A stretch of DNA of 64,000 nucleotides from Streptomyces diastatochromogenes (GTDB taxonomy: Bacteria > Actinomycetota > Actinomycetes > Streptomycetales > Streptomycetaceae). The notes under the pieces were generated by a model that worked only from the letters and a program-made list of their open reading frames with translations, searched no databases and had not been told where the DNA came from. The stretch is taken from positions 434,001 through 498,000 of the forward strand of contig NZ_MCGQ01000007.1 in the NCBI RefSeq assembly GCF_002242805.1, written 5' to 3'. The position numbers were made by a program, and so were the translations under genes. Positions 19,273-27,892 of the stretch are shown here, piece after piece (the stretch's first letter is position 1; every line of letters begins with the position of its first letter).

Positions 19273-20133
19273 ATGAAGGTCACCGGGGTACTGCCACTCT
19301 TCCTCCCGCTCTGCCGGCGCCTGTGGCCCGGCAGACTGGTCGATCTGGCCGAGCTGTCCGTGACTCTCCTCAAGGCGACCGCGCTCGAGGCCGCGATCCT
19401 GGCCGGTCACCTGCTGCTGTATCCGACCGGCCTCACCCAGGAGCACCGCTCCCCCGTACTCCCCGCCCAGGACGGCGCCACCCGGCTGCCCGGCCGGCCC
19501 GGACCACCGGTCGTCCTGCTGCACGGCTTCATCGACAACCGCTCGGTCTTCGTCCTGCTGCGCCGCAACCTCGCCCGGAACGGAAGGCAGCGCGTCGAAT
19601 CGCTCAACTACTCTCCGTTGACCTGCGACATACGCATCGCGGCCGAGCTGCTGGGGCGGCACATCGAGGAGATCTGCGACCGCACCGGGAGCGGCCAGGT
19701 CGACATCGTGGGGCACAGCCTCGGCGGCCTGATCGCCCGTTATTACGTCCAGTGCCTGGGCGGCGACCTGCGGGTGCGCACGCTGGTCACCCTGGGCACC
19801 CCGCACTCCGGCACCAGGGCCGTACCGCTGGCCAACGCCCATCCGATCGTGCGCCAGATGCGGCCCGGCTCCGAGGTGATCGAGGAGCTGACCCGGCCCG
19901 CGCCGGGCTGCCGGACACGGTTCGTCAGCTTCTGGAGCGACCTCGACTCCGTGATGGATCCGCCGGAGACGGCCTGCATCGACCACCCCGACCTGGACGC
20001 CCTGAACGTCCGGGTGACCGGGATCGGGCATCTCGCACTGCCGGTGCACCCCGCGGTGGCGGCCGGGATACGCGAGGCCCTCGACAACACCCTCCCCGAG
20101 GAACCGCTCAGCGGCGGCCTGACAGTGGCCTGA
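19273..20133 (+). CDS. Alpha/beta-hydrolase, lipase-like
   Basis: 286 residues from ATG 19273 with AGGAGG upstream (19260-19265). A hydrophobic N-terminus (LEAAILAGHLLLYPTG) may be a membrane anchor. The oxyanion strand is PPVVLLHGFIDNRSVF; the nucleophile elbow is VDIVGHSLGGLIARYYVQ; the acid is probably in FWSDLDSVM and the His in VTGIGHLALPVHP. This is the triacylglycerol lipase/esterase EstA-like class. Substrate unknown. An 8-bp hairpin follows the stop. Confidence 0.87.
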   Translation: MKVTGVLPLFLPLCRRLWPGRLVDLAELSVTLLKATALEAAILAGHLLLYPTGLTQEHRSPVLPAQDGATRLPGRPGPPVVLLHGFIDNRSVFVLLRRNLARNGRQRVESLNYSPLTCDIRIAAELLGRHIEEICDRTGSGQVDIVGHSLGGLIARYYVQCLGGDLRVRTLVTLGTPHSGTRAVPLANAHPIVRQMRPGSEVIEELTRPAPGCRTRFVSFWSDLDSVMDPPETACIDHPDLDALNVRVTGIGHLALPVHPAVAAGIREALDNTLPEEPLSGGLTVA

Positions 20134-20155
20134 CGGCGGCCCGACAGCCGGTCCA

Positions 20156-20176
20156 CAGGTGACGCACGGTCACCTG
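20156..20176 (+). terminator. Hairpin after the lipase gene
   Basis: CAGGTGAC (20156-20163) pairs with GTCACCTG (20169-20176), loop 5 nt, beginning 23 bp after the stop codon. No T-run follows, so it could instead be an operator for the next gene. Confidence 0.45.
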
Positions 20177-20353
20177 ACATCGAACACTCTTCGAACACAA
20201 GGCCAAACTCGTGTCCGTCGTCCGCCAAAACACGGCCGATTGCCCGTTTCCGGCCAACGCGAAACCAGCCGAAGATTGTCGCGCCCACGTACCGCCGGGT
20301 ACAGTCGCCGCACTGCTCTGGCAGCCCCTGTTGTCGAGGCGAAAGAGAAGTTG

Positions 20354-21886
20354 GTGAACGACCGTCACCCGTCGGGGATCATGACCACCCCGGCCCCGGC
20401 TTCCGACGCCTCCGCCGCGCACTACGCGCACTACGGGGCCCAGGAAGCCCAGTACGACGACCTCACCACGTACGGCGGCTACGACGCCACCGGTTTTGCG
20501 GGCGGCGCCACCGGCACCGGAGCCTTCGCCACCGACCCGCTCTTCGGCAGCCTCCCGGGCCACGAGCAGCACACCGGCGCCTACGACACCACACAGTGGC
20601 AGACCGGCACCCACCAGCCCCTGAACCAGGACCCGTACGCGGCCCAGCACCACGCCGCCTACGACTCGGGCGTGTACGACACCACCGCCTGGTCGGTCCC
20701 CGCGCAGTCCACCGGGAACGACATCAGCGGGCAGTGGGACGCGAGCGCCTGGCTCCAGCCCGACCGGTCCGCCGGCGCCGACCCCACCCAGCAGTGGGAG
20801 TGGGGCACCCAGGCGTTCGACACGGGCGCGTACGACGCCACGCAGTGGAACTCCGACAACGCGGCCGTGCCGCACGAGCAGCTTGCCGAACCGTTCGACC
20901 AGCAGGCCACGGCCACGTTCGAGCAGGTCGGCGACGTGCAGGCGACCGGCGCCTTCGAGCAGTTGTCGTACGAGGACGCCCCCTACGGCGAACCGGGCGA
21001 GCACGGCGAAATCGGCGATTTCACCGAAACACCCGACGCGAACGGCGAGTTGGGCGCGACGGGCGAGCTGCCCGCCGTACCGTCCCTGCTCGACGACCAG
21101 GAAGAGGCCACCCCGGTCCCGGCGCCCCGTGCGGGCTCCCGCAGTGCGGCGCGTTCCCGGCGCCGTACGCCCCCCAAGCGCTCCGCGCTGCTGACCGTCG
21201 CCGTGCCCTCGGCCTGTGTGATGGGGGTCGCGGGGATCGCCGCCGCCTCCGTCGGCGGCCTGAGCGACGGCGGCAAGGACACCACCGCCTCCGCCTCGGA
21301 CGCGCACGCGGTGAAGCCGTCCGTCGCCAACAGCAAGCTGGACTCCCAGCTGCGGACCCTCTCCGCCGGCGCCGACGACTTCGCCGACCGGGCCAGCCGG
21401 ACGCAGGAGCGCATCGACCTCAAGGCGCAGCAGGAGCTGCAGCAGAAGAAGGCCGCCGCGGAGGCCGCGCTCAAAGAGCGGCTGCGTCCCAAGTTCGCGC
21501 TGCCGGTCATGCAGCGGGGGCTCAGCGCCTACTTCGGCCAGGCCGGTGTGAACTGGATGTCCGTGCACACGGGCATCGACTTCCCGGTCTCCTACGGCAC
21601 CACGGTGATGGCCGCCACCGACGGCGTCGTCTCCACCAAGTGGAACAGCGCCTACGGCAACATGATGATCGTGACGGCGAAGGACGGCACGGAGACCTGG
21701 TACTGCCACCTCTCCAGCTACCGCGTCGCCTCCGGTACGACCGTCAAGGCCGGCCAGCCGGTCGCCTACTCCGGCAACTCGGGCAACTCCACCGGCCCGC
21801 ACCTGCACTTCGAGGTACGGCCGGCGGGCGGAGCGGCCATAGACCCGCTGCCGTGGCTGCGCAGCCACGGACTGGACCCGACCTGA
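20354..21886 (+). CDS. M23-family (LytM) peptidase with Tyr/Gln/Trp-rich N-terminal repeats
   Basis: 510 residues from GTG 20354 (AAAGAGAAG just upstream; TTG 20351 is in frame too). Residues 10-250 are cytoplasmic low complexity with degenerate units YDTTQWQTG, YDTTAWSV and YDATQWNS. A membrane segment follows RRTPPKRSALLTVAVPSACV near residue 280, then a short coiled coil (QQELQQKKAAAEAALKERL). The C-terminal LytM domain has zinc-binding MSVHTGIDFPVSYGT (HxxxD) and GPHLHFEVRPAGG (HxH), plus ATDGVVSTKWNSAYGN, so it should be an active peptidoglycan endopeptidase. A T-rich terminator follows at once. Confidence 0.93.
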   Translation: MNDRHPSGIMTTPAPASDASAAHYAHYGAQEAQYDDLTTYGGYDATGFAGGATGTGAFATDPLFGSLPGHEQHTGAYDTTQWQTGTHQPLNQDPYAAQHHAAYDSGVYDTTAWSVPAQSTGNDISGQWDASAWLQPDRSAGADPTQQWEWGTQAFDTGAYDATQWNSDNAAVPHEQLAEPFDQQATATFEQVGDVQATGAFEQLSYEDAPYGEPGEHGEIGDFTETPDANGELGATGELPAVPSLLDDQEEATPVPAPRAGSRSAARSRRRTPPKRSALLTVAVPSACVMGVAGIAAASVGGLSDGGKDTTASASDAHAVKPSVANSKLDSQLRTLSAGADDFADRASRTQERIDLKAQQELQQKKAAAEAALKERLRPKFALPVMQRGLSAYFGQAGVNWMSVHTGIDFPVSYGTTVMAATDGVVSTKWNSAYGNMMIVTAKDGTETWYCHLSSYRVASGTTVKAGQPVAYSGNSGNSTGPHLHFEVRPAGGAAIDPLPWLRSHGLDPT

Positions 21887-21900
21887 GCCCCACGACATGA

Positions 21901-21927
21901 GCCCCGCCGGATCGGCGGGGCTTTTTT
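21901..21927 (+). terminator. Rho-independent terminator after the M23 gene
   Basis: GCCCCGCC (21901-21908) and GGCGGGGC (21914-21921) with a 5-nt loop, followed by six T (21922-21927). The best-formed intrinsic terminator in the window. Confidence 0.95.
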
Positions 21928-21934
21928 CGTCCGG

Positions 21935-24424
21935 CTACAGCTTCTCCACCGGCGCGTACCGCAGCAGCAGCCGCTTCGGCTTTCCGTCCCCGAAGTCGAT
22001 CGTCGCCTGGGCCTTGTCCTCCACGCCCGACACCGCGACGACCGTGCCGAGCCCGAACTGGTCGTGGGTGACCCGGTCGCCGACGGCCAGGGACGCCACC
22101 GGCTTCTCGGAGGCCCGCCGGGTGGCGAACCCGGACGCGCCCGCCGCCGACGAGCGGGAGCGGGACGAGGAGAGCGAGGCCGCGATCCCGGAGGCCGGCC
22201 CGGAGGACACCGGCGCGGCAGCCCCCGTCCGCTTCCACTCCACATGGGCGGGCGGGATCTCCTCCAGGAAGCGGGAGGGCGGGTTGTACGACGGCTGCCC
22301 CCAGGCGCTGCGCATCGCCGACCGGGTGAGGTAGAGCCGCTCTCGCGCGCGCGTGATGCCGACGTACGCCAGGCGCCGCTCCTCCTCCAGCTCCTTGGTC
22401 TGGCCGAGGGCGCGCATGTGCGGGAAGACGCCGTCCTCCATGCCGGTCAGGAAGACGACCGGGAACTCCAGGCCCTTGGCGGTGTGCAGGGTCATCAGGG
22501 TGATGACGCCGGAGCCTGCCTCGTCCTCGTCGGGGATCTGGTCGGAGTCGGCGACCAGCGCCACCTGCTCCAGGAAGTCGGCGAGCGTGCCGGCCTCGCC
22601 TTCGGCACGTTCCTGCTCGAACTCCAGGGCCACGGCCGCGAGTTCCTGGAGGTTCTCGATGCGGGTCTCGTCCTGCGGGTCGGTCGAGGCCTGCAACTCG
22701 GCCAGGTAGCCGGTGCGTTCGAGTATGGCCTCCAGGACCGTGGCCGGTCCGGCGCCGGACTCGACGATCGTGCGGAGGTCCTCCATCAGCACGTTGAACC
22801 GCTTGACGGCGTTCGTCGACCGCGCGGCCATGCCGTACGCCTCGTCCACGCGCTTCAGCGCCTGGGGGAAGCTGATCTTCTCGCGCTGGGAGAGCGCGTC
22901 GATCATCGCCTCGGCACGCTCGCCGATGCCCCGCTTGGGGACGTTGAGGATGCGGCGCAGCGGCACCGAGTCCTCGGGGTTGGCGAGGACACGCAGGTAG
23001 GCCAGGACGTCCCGGACCTCCTTGCGCTCGTAGAAGCGGACGCCGCCGACGACCTTGTAGGGCAGGCCGACGCGGATGAAGACCTCTTCGAAGACACGGG
23101 ACTGCGCGTTGGTGCGGTAGAAGACGGCGACGTCCCCGGCCTTCGCCTCGCCCGCGTCGGTGAGACGGTCTATCTCGTCGGCGACGAACTGGGCCTCGTC
23201 GTGCTCGGTGTCGGCGACGTAGCCGGTGATCCCGGCGCCCTGACCGGCGTTGGTCCACAGGTTCTTCGGGCGGCGGGACTCGTTGCGCTCGATGACCGCG
23301 TTGGCGGCGGACAGGATCGTCTGCGTGGAGCGGTAGTTCTGCTCCAGCAGGATCGTCGTCGCGTTCGGGTAGTCCTCCTCGAACTGGAGGATGTTGCGGA
23401 TGGTCGCGCCGCGGAAGGCGTAGATCGACTGGTCCGCGTCACCCACGACGCACAGTTCGGCGGGCGGGAGGTCGGCCTCGCCGGGCGGTACGTCGGATTC
23501 GTCGGCGCGTGCGCCGGTGCCGACCAGCTCGCGCACCAGGGCGTACTGGGCGTGGTTGGTGTCCTGGTACTCGTCGACCAGGACGTGCCGGAAGCGGCGG
23601 CGGTAGTGCTCGGCGACGTCCGGGAAGGCGCGCAGCAGGTTGACCGTCGTCATGATCAGGTCGTCGAAGTCGAGCGCGTTGGCCTCGCGCAGCCGTGACT
23701 GGTAGAGCGCGTAGGCCTGGGCGAGGGTCTTCTCGAAGCCGTCGGTGGCCTGGGCGGCGAAGTCCTCCTCGTCGATCAGCTCGTTCTTGAGGTTGCTGAT
23801 CTTGGCGCTGAAGGACTTGGGCGGGAAGCGCTTGGGGTCGAGGTCCAGGTCGCGGCAGACCAGAGCCATCAGGCGCTTGCTGTCGGCGGCGTCGTAGATG
23901 GAGAAGCTCGACGTGAAGCCGAGCCTCTTCGACTCGCGGCGCAGGATCCGTACGCACGCGCTGTGGAAGGTCATGACCCACATCGCGTTCGCGCGCGGGC
24001 CGACGAGCTGCTCGACGCGCTCCTTCATCTCGCCCGCGGCCTTGTTGGTGAAGGTGATGGCGAGGATCTGGCCCGGGTGCACCTGCCGCTCGGCGAGCAG
24101 GTGGGCGATGCGGTGGGTGAGCACGCGGGTCTTGCCGGAGCCGGCGCCGGCGACGATGAGCAGCGGGGAGCCGGCGTGGGCGACCGCGGCGCGCTGGTTC
24201 TCGTTCAGCCCCTCCAGGAGCGCGGCCGCGTCGAGCGCCGGGCGCGGGGCGCCGTCGCGGTAGTACGCGTCCCGGTCCGGCGGCGCGTCGAACTTCCCGC
24301 CGAACAGATCGTCCGGAAGCGGCTCCGGAGCGTGATCGTCCTCGGGCGGCGGCGGGGGCTCCTCCTCGTGCCCGCGAGGGGTCTGGAGGTCCGCCAGGAA
24401 GCTGTCGTCAAAGAGGCTGCTCAT
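21935..24424 (-). CDS. pcrA: ATP-dependent DNA helicase PcrA/UvrD (UvrD1-type)
   Basis: 829 residues. An SF1A 3'-5' helicase for nucleotide excision repair and replication-fork maintenance. Motif I is LLIVAGAGSGKTRVLTHRI, Ia ITFTNKAAGEMKERV, II VLVDEYQDTNHAQ, III CVVGDADQSIYAFRGAT, V TLHTAKGLEFPVVFLTG and VI AYVGITRARERLYLT. The N-terminus has about 65 acidic/Pro-rich residues before GLNENQRAAVAH; the C-terminus ends in a Tudor-like domain (GDRVTHDQFGLGTVVAV) that binds RNA polymerase in this family. The promoter has a perfect PafBC-type motif. Confidence 0.97.
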   Translation of the reverse strand: MSSLFDDSFLADLQTPRGHEEEPPPPPEDDHAPEPLPDDLFGGKFDAPPDRDAYYRDGAPRPALDAAALLEGLNENQRAAVAHAGSPLLIVAGAGSGKTRVLTHRIAHLLAERQVHPGQILAITFTNKAAGEMKERVEQLVGPRANAMWVMTFHSACVRILRRESKRLGFTSSFSIYDAADSKRLMALVCRDLDLDPKRFPPKSFSAKISNLKNELIDEEDFAAQATDGFEKTLAQAYALYQSRLREANALDFDDLIMTTVNLLRAFPDVAEHYRRRFRHVLVDEYQDTNHAQYALVRELVGTGARADESDVPPGEADLPPAELCVVGDADQSIYAFRGATIRNILQFEEDYPNATTILLEQNYRSTQTILSAANAVIERNESRRPKNLWTNAGQGAGITGYVADTEHDEAQFVADEIDRLTDAGEAKAGDVAVFYRTNAQSRVFEEVFIRVGLPYKVVGGVRFYERKEVRDVLAYLRVLANPEDSVPLRRILNVPKRGIGERAEAMIDALSQREKISFPQALKRVDEAYGMAARSTNAVKRFNVLMEDLRTIVESGAGPATVLEAILERTGYLAELQASTDPQDETRIENLQELAAVALEFEQERAEGEAGTLADFLEQVALVADSDQIPDEDEAGSGVITLMTLHTAKGLEFPVVFLTGMEDGVFPHMRALGQTKELEEERRLAYVGITRARERLYLTRSAMRSAWGQPSYNPPSRFLEEIPPAHVEWKRTGAAAPVSSGPASGIAASLSSSRSRSSAAGASGFATRRASEKPVASLAVGDRVTHDQFGLGTVVAVSGVEDKAQATIDFGDGKPKRLLLRYAPVEKL

Positions 24425-24433
24425 CGCTCTCCG

Positions 24434-24456
24434 AGTCTAGGGTGCCGCACCGACAA
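24434..24456 (-). promoter_or_regulatory. PafBC-type DNA-damage promoter of pcrA
   Basis: On the minus strand TTGTCGGTG (24456-24448), 8 nt, then TAGACT (24439-24434): a full match to tTGTCRgtg-N8-TAnnnT. The -10 is only 9 nt from the ATG at 24424, so the mRNA should have almost no 5' leader. Confidence 0.8.
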
Positions 24457-24676
24457 CCGGTCGCCGTCCCGGAAACCATGGCCGGTTTCCGGGAGGGGCG
24501 GACGAGCGCGACCTGGACGCCAACAGCCCCTCACGCAGCGGAATCGCCCCGTGACACGGGAGCGGTCCCACCTCCAGGTCACGAAAATGTATCGGACATA
24601 TAGTGCACCAACCTTCACACGAGTCACACCAGTTGGCTAGGTTGCCGATCGGGCCGCACGCCCCCTTCCGGCGAAC

Positions 24677-24842
24677 GTCGCCGAGCCGCGCGGCCTCCGC
24701 CGAGTCCGGCGCGCCCCTGCACGGCGCCCGGAGCCGGGGACCCACCGAACCTTGGGGTGAATCGGCACACGTCCCGCCCGGGACGAGAGCCGTAGGGCAA
24801 ACCTTCCGACCGCCCGAACCCGACAGCTAACCCGGTAGGCGG
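24677..24842 (+). promoter_or_regulatory. Cyclic-di-AMP (ydaO/yuaA) riboswitch
   Basis: Conserved blocks appear in the right order: CCTTGGGGTGAATCGG (24752-24767), GCCGTAGGGC (24790-24799), then CCGAACCCGACAGCTAACCC (24815-24834) and GTAGGCGGC, with GTCGCC (about 24677) and GGCGGC (24837-24842) able to close the outer stem. This is the class that switches cell-wall hydrolase genes off when c-di-AMP is high. It ends 6 nt before the ribosome site of the NlpC/P60 gene, so it may control initiation as well as termination. Confidence 0.92.
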
Positions 24843-24864
24843 CACATGGAAGGAGTCGCCTCCC

Positions 24865-26022
24865 TTGGCGTCGCACCGCAAGCCGCGCCCCGCGGGCACC
24901 CGCGGAGCAGGTCTCCGCACCCCCGTCCTCGCCACCGCCGCCCTCACCTCCGTGGCCGTGCTGTCCCAGACGGCCGACGCCGCTCCCCCGGCCGATGGGA
25001 AGCCGAGCCTGGAGGAGGTCGAGAAGAAGGTCGACGACCTCTACCGCCAGGCGGAGTCGGCGACCGAGAAGTACAACGCCGCCAAGGAGCAGACCGGCAA
25101 GCAGCGCAACCACATCGACTCCCTGCGCGAGGAGGTCGCCCGGCGGACCGCCCGGCTGAACAAGGCCCGCGAGGAGCTGGGCTCGTTCGCCGCCGCCCAG
25201 TACCGCACCGGGGCCAGTACACCCGACACCGCCACCTTCCTGCTCGCGGACAGTCCCCAGGACTACTTCGACGAGAGCCAGCTGATGAACCGGCTGACCT
25301 CGCGGCAGAAGAGCGCCGTCGACGACTACGTCACCGAGCAGGCCGCGACCATGAAGAAGCGGCAGGAGGCCGCCAAGAGCCTCCAGACGCTGTCCGAGTC
25401 GCAGAACGAACTGCAGACCGCCAAGGCCACCGTCCAGAAGAAACTCGCCTCCGCGCGCACACTGCTGTCCCAGCTGACGGCCGAGGAGAAGGCCCGGCTG
25501 GCGGCGATCGAGCGGCAGAAGCAGCAGGAGGCCGCGCGGAAGGCCGCGGAGCTGGCGAAGCAGCAGGCGGCAGAGGCGCAGGCGCAGGCCCAGCAGGACA
25601 GCGGTTCGTCGTCGGGCGGCTCGTCCACGTCCGGCGGCTCGTCGACGTCCGGCGGGACGTACGCCACCAAGGCCGAGAAGGCGATCTCCTTCGCGCGCGC
25701 CCAGATCGGAAAGCCGTACGTGTGGGGCGCCACCGGACCCGGCTCGTACGACTGCTCCGGTCTCACCCAGGCCGCCTGGAAGGCCGCCGGCGTCACGCTC
25801 CCGCGCACCACCTACGACCAGGTCGACGTGGGAACCACGGTCTCCCTCGCCGACGCGAAGCCGGGCGACCTGATCTTCTTCTACGACGACATCAGCCACG
25901 TCGGCATCTACATAGGCAACGGCATGATGATCCACGCCCCCAAGCCCGGCGCGTACGTCCGTGAGGAGTCGATCTACTACGCCGGCGAATCGATCATCCA
26001 CAGCGTGGTCCGACCCGCCTGA
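24865..26022 (+). CDS. Secreted NlpC/P60 peptidoglycan hydrolase (RipA/RpfB-like coiled-coil type)
   Basis: 385 residues from a TTG start at 24865; GGAAGGAG lies at 24848-24855. A signal peptide (TPVLATAALTSVAVLSQTADA) is followed by a long coiled coil with KKVDDLYRQAESATEKYNAA, an Ala/Gln linker and a Ser/Gly linker. The C-terminal NlpC/P60 domain has catalytic Cys in GSYDCSGLTQAAW, His in DDISHVGIYIGNG and the polar residue in MMIHAPKPGAY. It should cleave gamma-D-Glu-diaminopimelate bonds in stem peptides; the coiled coil is an autoinhibition or FtsEX-interaction element in relatives. Controlled by the c-di-AMP riboswitch upstream. Confidence 0.94.
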   Translation: MASHRKPRPAGTRGAGLRTPVLATAALTSVAVLSQTADAAPPADGKPSLEEVEKKVDDLYRQAESATEKYNAAKEQTGKQRNHIDSLREEVARRTARLNKAREELGSFAAAQYRTGASTPDTATFLLADSPQDYFDESQLMNRLTSRQKSAVDDYVTEQAATMKKRQEAAKSLQTLSESQNELQTAKATVQKKLASARTLLSQLTAEEKARLAAIERQKQQEAARKAAELAKQQAAEAQAQAQQDSGSSSGGSSTSGGSSTSGGTYATKAEKAISFARAQIGKPYVWGATGPGSYDCSGLTQAAWKAAGVTLPRTTYDQVDVGTTVSLADAKPGDLIFFYDDISHVGIYIGNGMMIHAPKPGAYVREESIYYAGESIIHSVVRPA

Positions 26023-26149
26023 GCGTCCCTTTCTTCCGGCCCGACCGTCCCCTTTCCGCAGTCTGACCGTCCCCTTTTCGAGGTTTTCGAGCCCCACGCG
26101 CGCGCGTGCCCTCCGTGCTGCGCCCGCGTGGCTGCCTAGCATCGGGCGC

Positions 26150-27118
26150 ATGCCCGGCATCTCAGCTCTGCGTGCGTGGTGGGCGGGGCATCCGCCGGCG
26201 GCGGGGGCCGCCGTCATGGCGACCGCCGTCGTGTCGGTGGGCCTGCATCTGACGGGCGACGAGACGGTGTCCCGGGTCTTCCTGTGGCTGGCCTGCGTCG
26301 CCTGGGCGGCGCTGGCCGCCGACTTCGTCGTACGGCTGGTGGCACAGCGGGAGCGCTGGATGGCCGAGGCGCACAGCCCGGGCGCGCTCACCGCGGTCGC
26401 CGCCACGGCCGTGCTCGGCACCCGGTTCTCGGCGCTCGGCCGGCAGACCCTGGCCGAGGCGGCGCTGGCGCTGGCCGTGGTGCTCTGGCCGCTGCTGCTG
26501 TACCTCGTCATGCGGCACTGGAAGCGACACATGCCGGGAGCGGTGTTCCTGTGTTGTGTGGCCACACAGGCGCCGGCGGTGCTGGCGGCCACGCTGGCCG
26601 CGGTCGAGACGGCGGCATGGCTCGCGCACGCCGCTCTGGTGCTGTTCTGGCTGGGCCTGGTGCTCTACGGCCTCGCCCTGCGGCACTTCGATCCGCGGCA
26701 GATCGTCGAGGGGGCCGGGGACCAGTGGATCGCGGGCGGGGCGCTCGCCATCTCGGCGCTGGCCGGGTCGAGGCTGCTCTCCGCCGACAGTGTGCGGCTG
26801 TACCTGTGGAACGACGACGACCGGGGCGTGCTGCGGAACGTGACGGTGGCGCTGCTCGTCCTGGATCTGGCCTGGTGCGTGATCCTGCTGGTCGCCGAGG
26901 TGGCCCGGCCCCGGCTGCACTACGACATGCGGCGGTGGGCGACGGTGTTCCCCATGGGGATGACCGGGGTGGCCACGCTGTCGGTCGCGGCCGCCGTGGA
27001 CATCGGGTGGCTGAACGGGCCGGGGCGGGTGCTGGTGTGGGTGACGGTGGCGGCGTGGCTCGCGGTCGCGGCCGGCGCGGCCCTCAAGGCCCGCACCGGG
27101 ATCACCGGACGGCGCTGA
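26150..27118 (+). CDS. TehA/SLAC1-type membrane transporter
   Basis: 322 residues from ATG 26150. About ten hydrophobic helices; features of the tellurite-resistance/C4-dicarboxylate transporter family are RHWKRHMPGAVFLCCVATQA and RRWATVFPMGMTGVATLSVA. The family moves small anions by channel-like transport; the substrate here is unknown. TAGCAT (26137-26142) ends 7 nt before the ATG and no ribosome site is seen, suggesting a leaderless mRNA. Confidence 0.8.
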   Translation: MPGISALRAWWAGHPPAAGAAVMATAVVSVGLHLTGDETVSRVFLWLACVAWAALAADFVVRLVAQRERWMAEAHSPGALTAVAATAVLGTRFSALGRQTLAEAALALAVVLWPLLLYLVMRHWKRHMPGAVFLCCVATQAPAVLAATLAAVETAAWLAHAALVLFWLGLVLYGLALRHFDPRQIVEGAGDQWIAGGALAISALAGSRLLSADSVRLYLWNDDDRGVLRNVTVALLVLDLAWCVILLVAEVARPRLHYDMRRWATVFPMGMTGVATLSVAAAVDIGWLNGPGRVLVWVTVAAWLAVAAGAALKARTGITGRR

Positions 27119-27121
27119 GCG

Positions 27122-27475
27122 TCACGTCCACAGCACGGCGATGAAGATGTTCGCGACGGTCAGCGCGCCGACCAGCCCGAACAGGCTCTTGTCCACCGTC
27201 TCCTCGTCGCGCTTCACGTACACCAGCCCGAGGATCACGATCAGCAGGGCCAGCTTCACGCCGATCTTGAAGGTGTTGACGTGGTGGCCGTCGGCCTGGT
27301 TGAGGCCGACCAGGGCCACACCGGTGACCAGCATGGTGAACGCGCCGTGCAGCATCCCGGGGACGAAGCGGGCCGTTCCCTGGCCCATCGCCTTCATCTG
27401 GGTGAGGAAACCGCCGAGCAGCGCGGCGATGCCGATGATGTGCAGGCCGACGAAGAGATGGATGAGTACGTCCAT
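27122..27475 (-). CDS. Small four-helix membrane protein
   Basis: 117 residues with four hydrophobic helices: LIHLFVGLHIIGIAALLGGF, AFTMLVTGVALVGLNQ, IGVKLALLIVILGLVYVKR and LVGALTVANIFIAVLWT. No enzyme motif; conserved His residues in helix 1 and the HH loop (ADGHHVN) recall heme-binding or SirB/DUF-type proteins but this is speculative. It converges on the transporter gene with a 3-bp gap. Confidence 0.82.
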   Translation of the reverse strand: MDVLIHLFVGLHIIGIAALLGGFLTQMKAMGQGTARFVPGMLHGAFTMLVTGVALVGLNQADGHHVNTFKIGVKLALLIVILGLVYVKRDEETVDKSLFGLVGALTVANIFIAVLWT

Positions 27476-27892
27476 GAGCCCGGAGCCTAATCAGGGGCTC
27501 CACAGCCCTCTGTCACCGGGCCCACCCGGAGCATCCGTGGACCTTGCATATATGCGCGCCATAGCACCCCATGACTCCCGCGTGCCCCGCATTCCGCGCA
27601 TCGGTCACCACGCTGCGTGAAGACGACGTCTCCAGCCCGGCAATACGGTCACATACGGTCACGCGGCGATCGCTCGAAGCCAGTTCCGTACTCCGCGTTA
27701 CCTGACCGTCACACTCGGGTTTAGCGTCCTCCCCCAGGTGACCGGCTCCCCACCGCCGCCCGGGCCAGGGGCGGCAGTCGGGCACCACCGCCGAGAAAGG
27801 TCCGGCGACGGCCCGCTTCCCCTGTGCGGGCCGCCGCCGGGCACACCGCTCGTCCGGTCGCAGGAGTCCTACGGAAGGACGTGACGGTCCAG
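27476..27892 (+). promoter_or_regulatory. 417-bp non-coding leader of the second NlpC/P60 gene
   Basis: No credible gene. It holds a palindrome GCATATATGC (27546-27555), an exact tandem repeat ATACGGTCAC twice (27643-27662), a possible -10 TAGCGT (27722-27727), and a strong leader hairpin: 15-bp arms with one mismatch at 27802-27816 and 27826-27840, loop TTCCCCTGT. The hairpin lies about 50 nt before the start codon. Unlike the paralog's leader, no ydaO-type sequence is present. Confidence 0.55.

Noticed and set aside
27476..27892. Second c-di-AMP riboswitch
   Set aside because: None of the conserved ydaO blocks (GGGGTGAATC, GTAGGGC, CAGCTAACC) is present.
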